Shown here: piece after piece, positions 1 to 7,802 of the stretch | How positions within the stretch are numbered: position 1 is the first letter of the stretch | Layout: each line of letters opens with the position of its first letter | Assembly: GCF_000369525.1 (NCBI RefSeq) | Contig: NZ_KB850072.1 | Coordinates: 1,672,760-1,736,759, forward strand | Direction: 5' to 3' | DNA length: 64,000 nt | Source: Acinetobacter higginsii | GTDB lineage: Bacteria; Pseudomonadota; Gammaproteobacteria; Pseudomonadales; Moraxellaceae | Notes under the pieces: model-generated | What the model saw: only the letters and a program-made list of their open reading frames with translations | Databases searched by the model: none | What the model was told of the DNA's origin: nothing | Program-made: the position numbers and the translations under genes

Positions 1-2374
1 GTTTTAAAAATGGCGGCGTAATACCTAAATTACCAGTTGTTAATGCATCACGTAAAAAGATTTCATGTGCCGCAGGTTGGTCCACTTTTTCAAAATTGAT
101 TAATCTTTTCGGCTCAATAATCAAACCAAACAGAGAGATCTGCGCATAAGCATTAACAATACCCGCTTTTTTCGACCAATGTGGTTCAAAATAGTGATAT
201 TTCAATAAATCACGCGCAGCCAATAGAATCCATTCAGGATCAATTTTTGCCAAAGTCCGTAAATACACTTGTGAGGTTTCCACCATCTCAAATGCCATGA
301 CCCAAGCGGTATTGGTCTTGTGTAAGGTACTGGCAGGAAAAACTTTAGCCTTCTGTTGGCGCACTGCCATAAAGGTATTACGTTCATCGGTTTTATTTGC
401 AATAAATGAAAGTAAGCCCGTGAGTAAGGCACGATGTAGGTTTTCATAGTTGGCTGATTTTTCATTAAAACTAAGTTTTAAACCCTCTGCCAATTCAACC
501 AATTGCTGATGGGTTTGCTTCCACTCACGAAGGCGTAACCAACTTAAAAAGTGCTGACGTGCAAATTGACGACGCTTATTTTCAGTTTGTGTTTCGGGAC
601 TGGTTTGCAGCGTATTCCAAAGTTTTAAATAGAATAAAAAATCTGAGTCTGCTTCTTTAAACAAGGCATGTTTTTGATCGGCCTGCATTTGCTTATCCGC
701 AGGACGTTCACGTGGATCTTGAATGGCTAAGGCACTGACAATAATCAGAGTTTCTTTGAGCACACCAAAATGAGCCCCGCCAACCAACATACGTGCTAAA
801 CGTGGGTCAATTGGCATACGCGCCATCATTTGACCGACTTTGGTTAAGCTATCTCGACTTCCCCCTTTAGTAAAGGGGGATTGAGGGGGATTATCTATAG
901 ATGAATCTCCCCCAACCCCTCTTTGAGAAAGAGGGGCTTTTTTCTCTGTTAATGCACCTAACTCAACCAAGAGCTTACGTCCGTCATTCACCAAACGGAA
1001 ATCAGGTGGCTCAATAAAATCAAAATCTTCTAGATTACCTAAACCCAAGCTTTGCATTTGCAAAATAACAGAGGCTAAGTTGGTCCGTTTAATTTCAGGT
1101 TCAGTAAACTCAGGACGACTTAAAAAGTCTTCTTCACTGTATAGACGAATACATACACCCGCAGCAATACGACCACAGCGGCCTTTACGCTGGTTGGCTG
1201 CAGCTTGTGAAATCGCTTCAATCGGTAAGCGCTGTACCCGAGAACGGTAGTTATAACGCGAGATACGAGCAAAACCGCTGTCAATCACATAGCGAATATT
1301 CGGAACCGTCAATGCAGTTTCAGCCACGTTGGTCGCAATAATAATGCGTCGACCTTTGCCACTTGGACTAAAAATCTTTTGCTGTTCTGCTAGAGCCAAA
1401 CGCGCATATAAAGGCAATACCTCAGTATGACGAGGACCATATTTTTGCAGCGTTTCCTGTAATTCACGGATTTCCTGCTCGGTACTGGCAAAAATTAAAA
1501 TATCCGCATATTCAGGATGACCTTTTGCTTCAGCATCGGCAAAACACTCTTCTACTGCCTGCACCACTGCACGTGGTAGATTTTCTTCAAAATCATCAAA
1601 CTCGTCGTCATCACTACCGACAATACTTAGCTCAGAGATTGGACGATAACGTAGTTCAACAGGAAAACTACGGCCTTCTACTTCAAAAATAGGCGCGTCA
1701 TAAAAATACTGGCTAAAACGGTTTACATCCAGAGTCGCCGAGGTCACGATGACTTTTAAATCAGGGCGTTTTGGCAAAAGCTGCTTGAGATAGCCCATAA
1801 TGAAGTCAATATTGAGTGAACGTTCATGTGCTTCATCAATAATGATGGTATCGTATTTTGATAAAAAACGGTCATTGGTCAATTCAGCCAATAAAATACC
1901 ATCGGTCATCAAACGGACGATTGAGTCTTGCGAGCCTTGTTCATTAAAACGAATCTTAAAGCCAATTGATTCACCAAGCTTCTCGCCCACTTCTTCCGCA
2001 ATACGTTGTGAGACACTTCGAGCAGCCAATCGACGTGGCTGAGTATGACCAATCATCCCCGTGAGTCCACGACCTGCCAGCATCACGATTTGTGGAAGCT
2101 GTGTGGTTTTACCTGAACCCGTTTCACCAGCAACAATAATCACCTGATGCTTTTGAATCGCCTCAATTAAACGATCTGCGTATTGAGTGACAGGCAGGTC
2201 TTGATTCAGCTTGATCTTGGGAATACGCGCTAAGCGTTTTTTGACTTTATGGTTAGACTGTTCAAATAGTTTTTCAATTTCCGCTGTTTCTGTTTTTTTA
2301 TCTTTGCGCAGTCGATTTAAACGGTGACGGTCACGAGCCATAACCAATTGATCTACATTTAAATGACTCTGCAC
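1..2374 (-). CDS. hrpA: ATP-dependent RNA helicase HrpA (C-terminus off the window)
   Basis: DEAH-box RNA helicase; about 791 N-terminal codons are visible. The frame carries Walker A GETGSGKT, the DEAH box (IIDEAHERSLN), TSATLD-type and QRRGRCGR-type regions, and later the LARM/PPD helicase-associated region. The start is taken as GTG at 2374 because AGGAA lies 9 nt upstream and the extra residues (LNVDQLVMARDRHRLNRL) match the family N-terminus better than the internal ATG at 2341. The frame has no stop down to position 1, so the gene continues to the left. Oddity: about 29 codons near 856-940 derive from an inserted hairpin repeat (separate entry). Family identity is secure; the RNA substrate is not known from the sequence. 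Confidence 0.93.
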   Translation of the reverse strand, partial: MQSHLNVDQLVMARDRHRLNRLRKDKKTETAEIEKLFEQSNHKVKKRLARIPKIKLNQDLPVTQYADRLIEAIQKHQVIIVAGETGSGKTTQLPQIVMLAGRGLTGMIGHTQPRRLAARSVSQRIAEEVGEKLGESIGFKIRFNEQGSQDSIVRLMTDGILLAELTNDRFLSKYDTIIIDEAHERSLNIDFIMGYLKQLLPKRPDLKVIVTSATLDVNRFSQYFYDAPIFEVEGRSFPVELRYRPISELSIVGSDDDEFDDFEENLPRAVVQAVEECFADAEAKGHPEYADILIFASTEQEIRELQETLQKYGPRHTEVLPLYARLALAEQQKIFSPSGKGRRIIIATNVAETALTVPNIRYVIDSGFARISRYNYRSRVQRLPIEAISQAAANQRKGRCGRIAAGVCIRLYSEEDFLSRPEFTEPEIKRTNLASVILQMQSLGLGNLEDFDFIEPPDFRLVNDGRKLLVELGALTEKKAPLSQRGVGGDSSIDNPPQSPFTKGGSRDSLTKVGQMMARMPIDPRLARMLVGGAHFGVLKETLIIVSALAIQDPRERPADKQMQADQKHALFKEADSDFLFYLKLWNTLQTSPETQTENKRRQFARQHFLSWLRLREWKQTHQQLVELAEGLKLSFNEKSANYENLHRALLTGLLSFIANKTDERNTFMAVRQQKAKVFPASTLHKTNTAWVMAFEMVETSQVYLRTLAKIDPEWILLAARDLLKYHYFEPHWSKKAGIVNAYAQISLFGLIIEPKRLINFEKVDQPAAHEIFLRDALTTGNLGITPPFLK
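856..940. repeat. Hairpin-rich repeat inserted in frame inside hrpA
   Basis: A G/C-run-rich block unlike the surrounding codons. It holds two small hairpins, CCCCCTTTAGTAAAGGGGG (861-879) and CCCCTCTTTGAGAAAGAGGGG (916-936). The middle pairs imperfectly: GGGGGATT at 885-892 with AATCTCCCC at 905-913. On the hrpA strand it reads through without a stop as a Pro/Gly/Ser-rich peptide that begins APLSQRGVGG and ends NPPQSPFTKGG. It sits between an ELGALTEK segment and a DSLTKVGQMMARMP segment, which are close to contiguous in ordinary HrpA proteins. It looks like a miniature palindromic intergenic repeat that landed in a tolerant loop. Confidence 0.8.
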
Positions 2375-2511
2375 TGAACAGCTTTCCTGAAAAATTAAAT
2401 AATCGACTATTTTACGCCTTAAACCCTTGCTATGCAAAGAAAGCTTTTCTAGACATTAGCCACCACTGAGGCTTATCAGTAAAAATTCAGGTCTTGAATT
2501 AAGTTAAATCA

Positions 2512-2823
2512 TTACTCATCCGAGGCTGAAACAATAAAAATAGACCTTAATTTTGATTCACTGACTTGGTTTGGATCAATATCAACGACAAGATTAAGAA
2601 AAGTCGAGACCTGTAACCAGTGCTGATAACCTTTTCCTTTTAATACTTTGGGGACGAAAATAGCGCCTTCTCTTATTTCGTGCTGACTTTGTTTTGCATC
2701 CAATACAATCATCAAACATGAGAATAAATCAACTGCCTGACAATTTGGAATAAATATTGCGCCCTCTTTTGGGAGATAATTTTTTGCTTGTGTAACATTG
2801 ACTAGACCGTTATATGATTCCAT
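2512..2823 (-). CDS. Hypothetical protein, 103 aa
   Basis: I do not recognise this family. The start is supported by GGAGTGAAGGA just before the ATG at 2823. The protein is soluble-looking, with no signal peptide or clear membrane segment. It contains the same short motif twice, KEGAIFIP near residue 20 and REGAIFVPK near residue 53, about 33 residues apart, which suggests an internal duplication. It is a single gene downstream of nothing obvious, between hrpA and ahpC. Confidence that it is translated is moderate. Confidence 0.55.
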   Translation of the reverse strand: MESYNGLVNVTQAKNYLPKEGAIFIPNCQAVDLFSCLMIVLDAKQSQHEIREGAIFVPKVLKGKGYQHWLQVSTFLNLVVDIDPNQVSESKLRSIFIVSASDE

Positions 2824-3304
2824 TCCTTCACTCCTGCCAAATAAACCCTGTATTTTTATAGCAACAAATCAATAATCTCATCAAACTAATTACTATTCTC
2901 CTTATCGCATTCGAGTTTTTTCTTTTGTAAATCTATCTCAACAACTCAGGATCACGACCAGATAGCTTTCTAAATGAAACAGATACACGTCGAATATTTA
3001 ATCGTATATCTCCGTTTTTTATATAATTTTAGATTTTTTCAATTTTACCCTTGAATTTTGATGGCGTAGACTTCATGTTGTTATGCACATTAGTTCTGGA
3101 TCTTTTGTCATGTTTGCTTCATCTCGATGCAGTCAAATAGGACAGATATTCTTGGGTGAAAGTCGTTTTTATTGAGTTATTCAATTTTCCGATTTTAGTC
3201 ATGTAAAAATACTATTTCCCCAATAACTAAAAATTATTTATTCTTGACCACGTAAACAAGTAAGGCGTTAGCCTCTCAATAAAACCTCAATCATGGAGAC
3301 AATG
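2824..3304. other. 480-bp intergenic region upstream of ahpC
   Basis: No convincing ORF. It is very AT-rich and must hold the ahpC promoter, and possibly that of the 103-aa gene on the other strand. I see no good match to a four-part OxyR site; AT-rich tracts around 3195-3245 are the most promoter-like part. Confidence 0.4.
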
Positions 3305-3868
3305 ATGAGCTTAATTAATACTGAAGTTAAACCATTTAAAGCAACTGCGTACCACAACGGTCAATTTGTTGACGTATCTGAAGCTGATCTTAAAGGCAAA
3401 TGGTCTGTTGTATTCTTCTACCCAGCTGACTTCACTTTCGTATGTCCAACTGAGTTAGGCGACCTTGCTGACAACTATGCTGAATTCCAAAAATTAGGCG
3501 TTGAAATCTATGGCGTGTCTACTGACACTCACTTCACGCACAAAGCTTGGCACGACACTTCAGAAGTTATTGGTAAAATCCAATACCCATTGATCGGTGA
3601 CCCAACTTGGACACTTTCTAAAAACTTCGACGTATTAATCGAAGCTGCTGGTCTTGCTGACCGTGGTACTTTCGTAATCGATCCAGAAGGCAAAATCCAA
3701 ATCGTTGAAATCAACGCTGGTGGTATCGGTCGTGATGCTTCTGAACTTCTTCGTAAAGTTAAAGCTGCTCAATATGTTCACGCTCACCCAGGTGAAGTTT
3801 GCCCAGCTAAATGGAAAGAAGGCGAAGCTACGCTTGCTCCATCTATCGACTTAGTTGGTAAAATCTAA
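3305..3868 (+). CDS. ahpC: Alkyl hydroperoxide reductase subunit C
   Basis: Typical 2-Cys peroxiredoxin that reduces H2O2, organic peroxides and peroxynitrite in the cytoplasm, recycled by AhpF. The peroxidatic Cys47 lies in FTFVCPTE and the resolving Cys166 in [10 protein letters not shown]. The C-terminus ends in VGKI as in enterobacterial AhpC. The start MSLINT at 3305 is chosen over the ATG at 3293: it gives the usual 187 aa, and GGAG at 3295-3298 then serves as its ribosome binding site. A strong terminator follows. ahpF is not adjacent but lies about 4 kb to the right in its own transcription unit. Confidence 0.97.
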   Translation: MSLINTEVKPFKATAYHNGQFVDVSEADLKGKWSVVFFYPADFTFVCPTELGDLADNYAEFQKLGVEIYGVSTDTHFTHKAWHDTSEVIGKIQYPLIGDPTWTLSKNFDVLIEAAGLADRGTFVIDPEGKIQIVEINAGGIGRDASELLRKVKAAQYVHAHPGEVCPAKWKEGEATLAPSIDLVGKI

Positions 3869-3894
3869 TTATTTAGATTAGACCAATTGGTTTG

Positions 3895-3918
3895 AAACCA
3901 CCCTTTTTAGGGTGGTTT
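3895..3918 (+). terminator. Rho-independent terminator of ahpC
   Basis: Perfect 9-bp stem AAACCACCC / GGGTGGTTT with loop TTTTTA, continuing into a T run (3916-3921), 27 nt after the ahpC stop. Confidence 0.9.
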
Positions 3919-4120
3919 TTTATTGATTATTTTTATCAATCCAAGCCCTATTTCACACCCAAAATTTATAGCTATTTTTTTACAATTCTTATACTTATAA
4001 ATTTATAGCAAGCTTCATTTATGAATTGTCAGACGGTTACAGTTGGAGTACTGTCAAAGAATAGAACACCAGAGTTATTAACCATGTACTAAAAGATCAA
4101 ATCAAAATGGGGACAAATAT

Positions 4121-4330
4121 ATGGAAAAACCAGTTGTTGTAACCTCTTGGAAATATGATGTTTCTTCACGCTATTTAAAAATTTTCTATAGCAATGGCTC
4201 AGGTGAGCTTTATCATCCCGTTCCAGAGTTTATCTACAATAATTTACTTCGCACCAATGATAAAACTGCCTTTGTGCATAAATATCTAGAATTTGATCTG
4301 CATTTTAAACGACTCTGTATTTCAGCTTAA
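4121..4330 (+). CDS. KTSC domain small protein, 69 aa
   Basis: Small cytoplasmic protein resembling the KTSC domain: an early V..S.KYD.SSRYL.I.Y block, then YHPVP..IYNNLL and ...KTAFVHKYL. KTSC proteins are often linked to nucleic-acid enzymes, but their function is unclear. GGGGACA precedes the ATG by about 9 nt. It is monocistronic and ends at a terminator shared with alkM on the other strand. Family assignment is by pattern only. Confidence 0.7.
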   Translation: MEKPVVVTSWKYDVSSRYLKIFYSNGSGELYHPVPEFIYNNLLRTNDKTAFVHKYLEFDLHFKRLCISA

Positions 4331-4339
4331 AAAACAAAA

Positions 4340-4361
4340 AATCAGCCCGATTGGGCTGATT
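4340..4361. terminator. Bidirectional terminator between the KTSC gene and alkM
   Basis: Stem AATCAGCCC (4340-4348) / GGGCTGATT (4353-4361), loop GATT, with a T run after it on the plus strand and an A run before it that gives Us on the minus strand. It lies between the convergent ends of the two genes. Confidence 0.85.
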
Positions 4362-4383
4362 TTCGTTGTATCTCACTTCAGCT

Positions 4384-5577
4384 TTAAGCAGCATCTTGCT
4401 GTTCAGCATATTTCTCTAACATCTTCTGTTTGGCTTCAGGATGGACATTTATTCTGTCCAAATTACCTTTATAGTGTTGCACCACTCGATCATCCATAAT
4501 TTTTGACCACCAAGATGGAATAAATGCTGGCAGAATCATGGCACCATAACCTGCGGGTAACTGCGGCGCATCTTGAAAGTGACGTAAGGTTTGAAAGCTT
4601 CGAGTCGGATTGGCGTGATGATCCGAATGACGTTGTAATTGATACAAGAACAAATTGGTCACGACATTATTATTATTCCAGCTATGTTCTGGCAAAGTCC
4701 GTTCATATTGGCCATTTTCTTTCTTTGCACGCTTTAAACCATAATGTTCAATATAATTTACTGATTCAAACAAGGTAATCGCATAAGCTGCTTGCGTGAC
4801 TTGGAACGGGACTGAATGCATACCAAACTTGCTAAACATGGCGGCATGATATACAGCAGACATCGCCCAGCCATGAATTAACTCATTTTCCTTACAGAGG
4901 AAAGGCAGTTTCTTACGTTCTAAACGGTTTTTCTCAATTTCGATCGCCGATTTAAAGCTGCCAATCACAGTACGCGGTAAAAACCTCCAAAAGCTTTCGC
5001 CAAATTGTGAAGATGCTGGATCTTCAGGTGTTGCAACGCGACGGTGGTGTCCATACGGGTGTTCAATACGGAAATGGTTATAACCCGAGGGTGCTAAAGC
5101 CAAATGCGAAAGATAATGCTCTAAACGTCCGCTCTTATGGCTCAGTTCATGTGCAGTATTAATGGCAATTCCATTGACCATGCCCACCAAAGTTCCCAAT
5201 AACACTTGATCTGCAACTGGGGTGTCTTTACGACTGGCTAAATAGGCCCCATAAATATTGGTCGCGTATTGTAAAGGAATAAAAAGTTTAACAATTCTAG
5301 CGTAATAGGGATCAGCTTCTAAATCTGCGATTGCATCTAATGGCGGGTTTTCGGTGTCTTCACCAATCAATTTATCTAATGTTGGAATCACGCCATGAAT
5401 AAATAATGGCCCAAATGAAGCGAAGAACTTTTTCGTTTTTTTAGGGCCAAATTGATAACCCGCCAAACCACCCATTGCAATGGTCGGTACAGCCAAACCC
5501 AATAGCCATAAATGACGTTTCTTATCCTTAAATGTTGTTGTCGCTTGCTCGACATCCAGTTGAGTATGCATATTCAT
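4384..5577 (-). CDS. alkM: Alkane 1-monooxygenase AlkM
   Basis: Integral-membrane non-haem diiron hydroxylase that converts n-alkanes to 1-alkanols with rubredoxin and rubredoxin reductase (neither encoded here). All diagnostic His boxes are present: HELSHK (143-148), EHPYGHH (172-178), NYIEHYG (274-280) and LQRHSDHH (314-321). Several hydrophobic segments lie in the N-terminal half. The start at 5577 (397 aa) is chosen because GAGGA lies 8 nt upstream; a longer reading to 5634 adds 19 unlikely residues. It is divergent from an AraC-type regulator with a 19-bp direct repeat between them, matching the AlkR-AlkM arrangement known in Acinetobacter. Chain-length specificity cannot be read from the sequence. 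Confidence 0.95.
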   Translation of the reverse strand: MNMHTQLDVEQATTTFKDKKRHLWLLGLAVPTIAMGGLAGYQFGPKKTKKFFASFGPLFIHGVIPTLDKLIGEDTENPPLDAIADLEADPYYARIVKLFIPLQYATNIYGAYLASRKDTPVADQVLLGTLVGMVNGIAINTAHELSHKSGRLEHYLSHLALAPSGYNHFRIEHPYGHHRRVATPEDPASSQFGESFWRFLPRTVIGSFKSAIEIEKNRLERKKLPFLCKENELIHGWAMSAVYHAAMFSKFGMHSVPFQVTQAAYAITLFESVNYIEHYGLKRAKKENGQYERTLPEHSWNNNNVVTNLFLYQLQRHSDHHANPTRSFQTLRHFQDAPQLPAGYGAMILPAFIPSWWSKIMDDRVVQHYKGNLDRINVHPEAKQKMLEKYAEQQDAA

Positions 5578-5644
5578 TAGAAATTCCTCAATCAAACACA
5601 AAATGTTTTGCTTGAATTGATTGTGCCCCTTCACCGGTCCTCTA

Positions 5645-5684
5645 TATTATCATTTTAAGACTTGCTATTATCATTTTAAGACTT
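5645..5684. promoter_or_regulatory. Tandem 19-bp direct repeat, candidate AlkR operator
   Basis: The sequence TATTATCATTTTAAGACTT occurs perfectly at 5645-5663 and again at 5666-5684, a 21-bp period (two helical turns), in the 122-bp alkM-alkR intergenic region. On the alkM strand the proximal copy runs into AT-rich, -10-like sequence (GATAATATAGAGG), so the repeats would sit at or above the -35 element. Paired direct half-sites 21 bp apart are typical of AraC-family activators. Binding by AlkR is inferred. Confidence 0.7.
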
Positions 5685-5699
5685 TACTGAGTTTTTCTT

Positions 5700-6749
5700 G
5701 TGCAAAAGCAGCAGATCCCAGTTATTCCATCACGTTATTATTTACGACTGATTGAAATTTTAATCGGTACGCATCAATACGATAATGATTTGTTGATAGC
5801 TGTGCAGCGAGAACTGGCAAAAACAGAATTATTATCGATTCGGCAAATTGAACAATTCATTGAGATTGGTTTAAGTCTGCCCAATACCCAAGACTTGGCC
5901 TTTGAACTGGGTAAAAATATAAAGCTCAGCTCACATAGTCTCGTCGGCTATGCACTGATGACCAGTCCTAATCTAGAACATGCACTTAGGCTGATTGCAC
6001 AATATTTTAGACTGATTATGCCCAGTTTTAAGCTGAGTATTCAGTTTCCAACAGGCTCACAAAAAGTTGAACTGTTATTTGAACCAATTTTGCAGATGAA
6101 TAAGCAATGTTTGGCCTTTCATATTGAAGCGATTGCCGTAGCGTTCTACTACAGCCTATTAGAATTGGCAGGCCAGCAATTACAACGCTACCAAGTCTAT
6201 TTGAGTGTTCCAGAGCCGAGCTATCAAGAGCGTTATTTATCCTTGGTGAAAGCCAATTTCCATTTTAACTATACCTGGCTTGCAGGTATCCGCGTAGTGA
6301 TTGATCAGCAACAATTAGCACTACCCTTACCTTTGGCAGATGCACATAGTTTAAAAATAGTTGAACAACGCTGTCAGGAACAAATCCAGAAGATCTATCA
6401 TCAAGGAGAAATTGTTGAATGGGTCAGCATGATGTTACGACAAGCCAATCAAGTCCCAACACTCATGGAATGTGCCAAAGTCTTAAATATTTCCACTAAA
6501 ACCTTGCAACGCTATTTGCAGCAACAAGGGGTTGAATTTCAAGCGTTAAAACAGCTGATCAGCACTGAACGTGCGATTGAGTTATTAGAAAATTCTAGCT
6601 TTACCATTACCCATATTGCCTATGAGCTGGGTTATTCTAATCCTGCCAATTTCACCCGTGCATTTAATAAAGTGATTGGCTGTAGCCCTCAAGCATATCG
6701 ACTACACCATCACAGTAAAATCAATTCACTTCAACACCACCATACATAA
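5700..6749 (+). CDS. alkR: AraC-family regulator of alkM (AlkR-like)
   Basis: 349-aa AraC/XylS regulator with an N-terminal Arabinose_bd-type sensor domain (roughly residues 20-210) and a C-terminal double HTH domain (about 235-335). The HTH shows NISTKTLQRYLQQQGVEF and the signature IAYELGYSNPANFTRAFNKVIGCSPQAYR. The GTG at 5700 is the only usable start, because a TGA lies in frame at 5688; no good Shine-Dalgarno is visible, so expression may be weak. It is divergent from alkM, and its 3' end overlaps the convergent methyltransferase gene by 24 bp. AlkR of Acinetobacter is known to be needed for alkane-induced alkM expression. Confidence 0.88.
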   Translation: MQKQQIPVIPSRYYLRLIEILIGTHQYDNDLLIAVQRELAKTELLSIRQIEQFIEIGLSLPNTQDLAFELGKNIKLSSHSLVGYALMTSPNLEHALRLIAQYFRLIMPSFKLSIQFPTGSQKVELLFEPILQMNKQCLAFHIEAIAVAFYYSLLELAGQQLQRYQVYLSVPEPSYQERYLSLVKANFHFNYTWLAGIRVVIDQQQLALPLPLADAHSLKIVEQRCQEQIQKIYHQGEIVEWVSMMLRQANQVPTLMECAKVLNISTKTLQRYLQQQGVEFQALKQLISTERAIELLENSSFTITHIAYELGYSNPANFTRAFNKVIGCSPQAYRLHHHSKINSLQHHHT

Positions 6750-7313
6750 ACCTGCACCAATCGGCAGAATGGTACTCATGTAATCTTCATCATCTTTAAT
6801 CAGTTCGAGGAATTCCTTCACCTCTGCTGCATGAGAAATGACATTATCAACAATTAAAGTACTTCCCGAAGACTGCAATAAACGCTTTAAGTCTTGCCAG
6901 TAGCTCACATAACTACCACGTTCAGCATCCAGTAGAATCAAATCATAAGGTTCAACCGCTTGGGCCAGATAATCAGCAGCATCTCCCACCCAAAAATCAA
7001 TAAACGGCTCCAAGCCAAATTCTTCCGCATATTTTTTTGCTTGCGCACTGCGAAAGGCATTAATTTCTAGGGTTTGTACAGCCCCACCGACGCTTTTACC
7101 TGCTTCCGCCAGCCAAAGTGTTGAATAGCCTGTAGATGTCCCAATTTCTAGAATCCGTTTTGATCGTTGAGTACGAACCAACATCGCAAGTAGCTTAGCT
7201 GACTCAGCTTCAATATTTCGGTAGCGTCTTAAACGATCAGACTGTCGAGCATCATGTTGTTTAAACTCATCATATAAATCAGAGATACGTTTTAAAAATA
7301 CAGTGCTGGTCAT
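6726..7313 (-). CDS. Class I SAM-dependent O-methyltransferase, 195 aa
   Basis: Resembles the O-methyltransferase family 3 (caffeoyl-CoA OMT-like). Motif I ILEIGTSTGYSTLWLA binds SAM, and an acidic DLILLDAERGSY segment follows near residue 125. An IVDNV motif near residue 150 is typical of metal-dependent OMTs. There is no signal or membrane segment, so it should act in the cytosol on a small aromatic or similar acceptor; the substrate is unknown. It overlaps the 3' end of alkR convergently. It may share a transcript with the DUF1653 gene upstream (40-bp gap). Confidence 0.82.
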   Translation of the reverse strand: MTSTVFLKRISDLYDEFKQHDARQSDRLRRYRNIEAESAKLLAMLVRTQRSKRILEIGTSTGYSTLWLAEAGKSVGGAVQTLEINAFRSAQAKKYAEEFGLEPFIDFWVGDAADYLAQAVEPYDLILLDAERGSYVSYWQDLKRLLQSSGSTLIVDNVISHAAEVKEFLELIKDDEDYMSTILPIGAGLCMVVLK

Positions 7314-7353
7314 ATCTGATCCCCCAACTACGCTTATGCAAAGTGTATTTAAT

Positions 7354-7572
7354 TTAAGTCGTTTGTATTAGTTTAAAGCGTGGCAGAATTTGACCATCAT
7401 CGAGCTGAACGGTTTCGCTAAACATTGCCAATGGACGTACCCACATTGAGTAATCACCATATAAGCATTGATAGACCACCAATTCCTCTTCGGTTTCACT
7501 ATGACGAGCCACATTAAACACTTGATACAGCTGACCTTTATAGTGTTGATAAATGCCACGTTGTAAGGTCAT
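7354..7572 (-). CDS. DUF1653 domain protein, 72 aa
   Basis: A small one-domain protein matching the DUF1653 pattern: [10 protein letters not shown]...[31 protein letters not shown]. The domain is common in bacteria as a stand-alone protein and has no established role. It starts with ATG at 7572 after a TAAGGGTAAG-like ribosome site. It lies upstream of, and in the same direction as, the O-methyltransferase. Confidence 0.85.
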   Translation of the reverse strand: MTLQRGIYQHYKGQLYQVFNVARHSETEEELVVYQCLYGDYSMWVRPLAMFSETVQLDDGQILPRFKLIQTT

Positions 7573-7724
7573 ATTACTTACCCTTAATTTATGCCACGAA
7601 ATGATTGCAGTTATATAACAACTTTGATTGTACTCAAATTTTTTGTGAAAGAAATGTTCAAAAAATAGTAAATTTATTAAAAATTCAAAAAACCGATCAA
7701 ACTCATAAAAACATACTGTTTTAC

Positions 7725-7750
7725 CTATTCAGTACTTTTGCGTACTATAG
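7725..7750. promoter_or_regulatory. Inverted repeat in the ahpF promoter region
   Basis: CTAT-tca-GTAC-ttttgc-GTAC-t-ATAG forms an imperfect inverted repeat 50-75 bp before the ahpF start, beside TACTATAG, which could serve as a -10 element. ATAG/CTAT half-sites recall OxyR sites, but the spacing is not canonical, so the regulator is unassigned. Confidence 0.35.
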
Positions 7751-7802
7751 CCTCATTGAATGAATTTAGCTGATTTAAAAGTCTTAGCGTTTGGAGAAAT
7801 AC

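Noticed and set aside
3160..3290. OxyR site before ahpC
   Set aside because: ATAG/CTAT-like fragments exist but not in four tetrads with 7-bp spacing.
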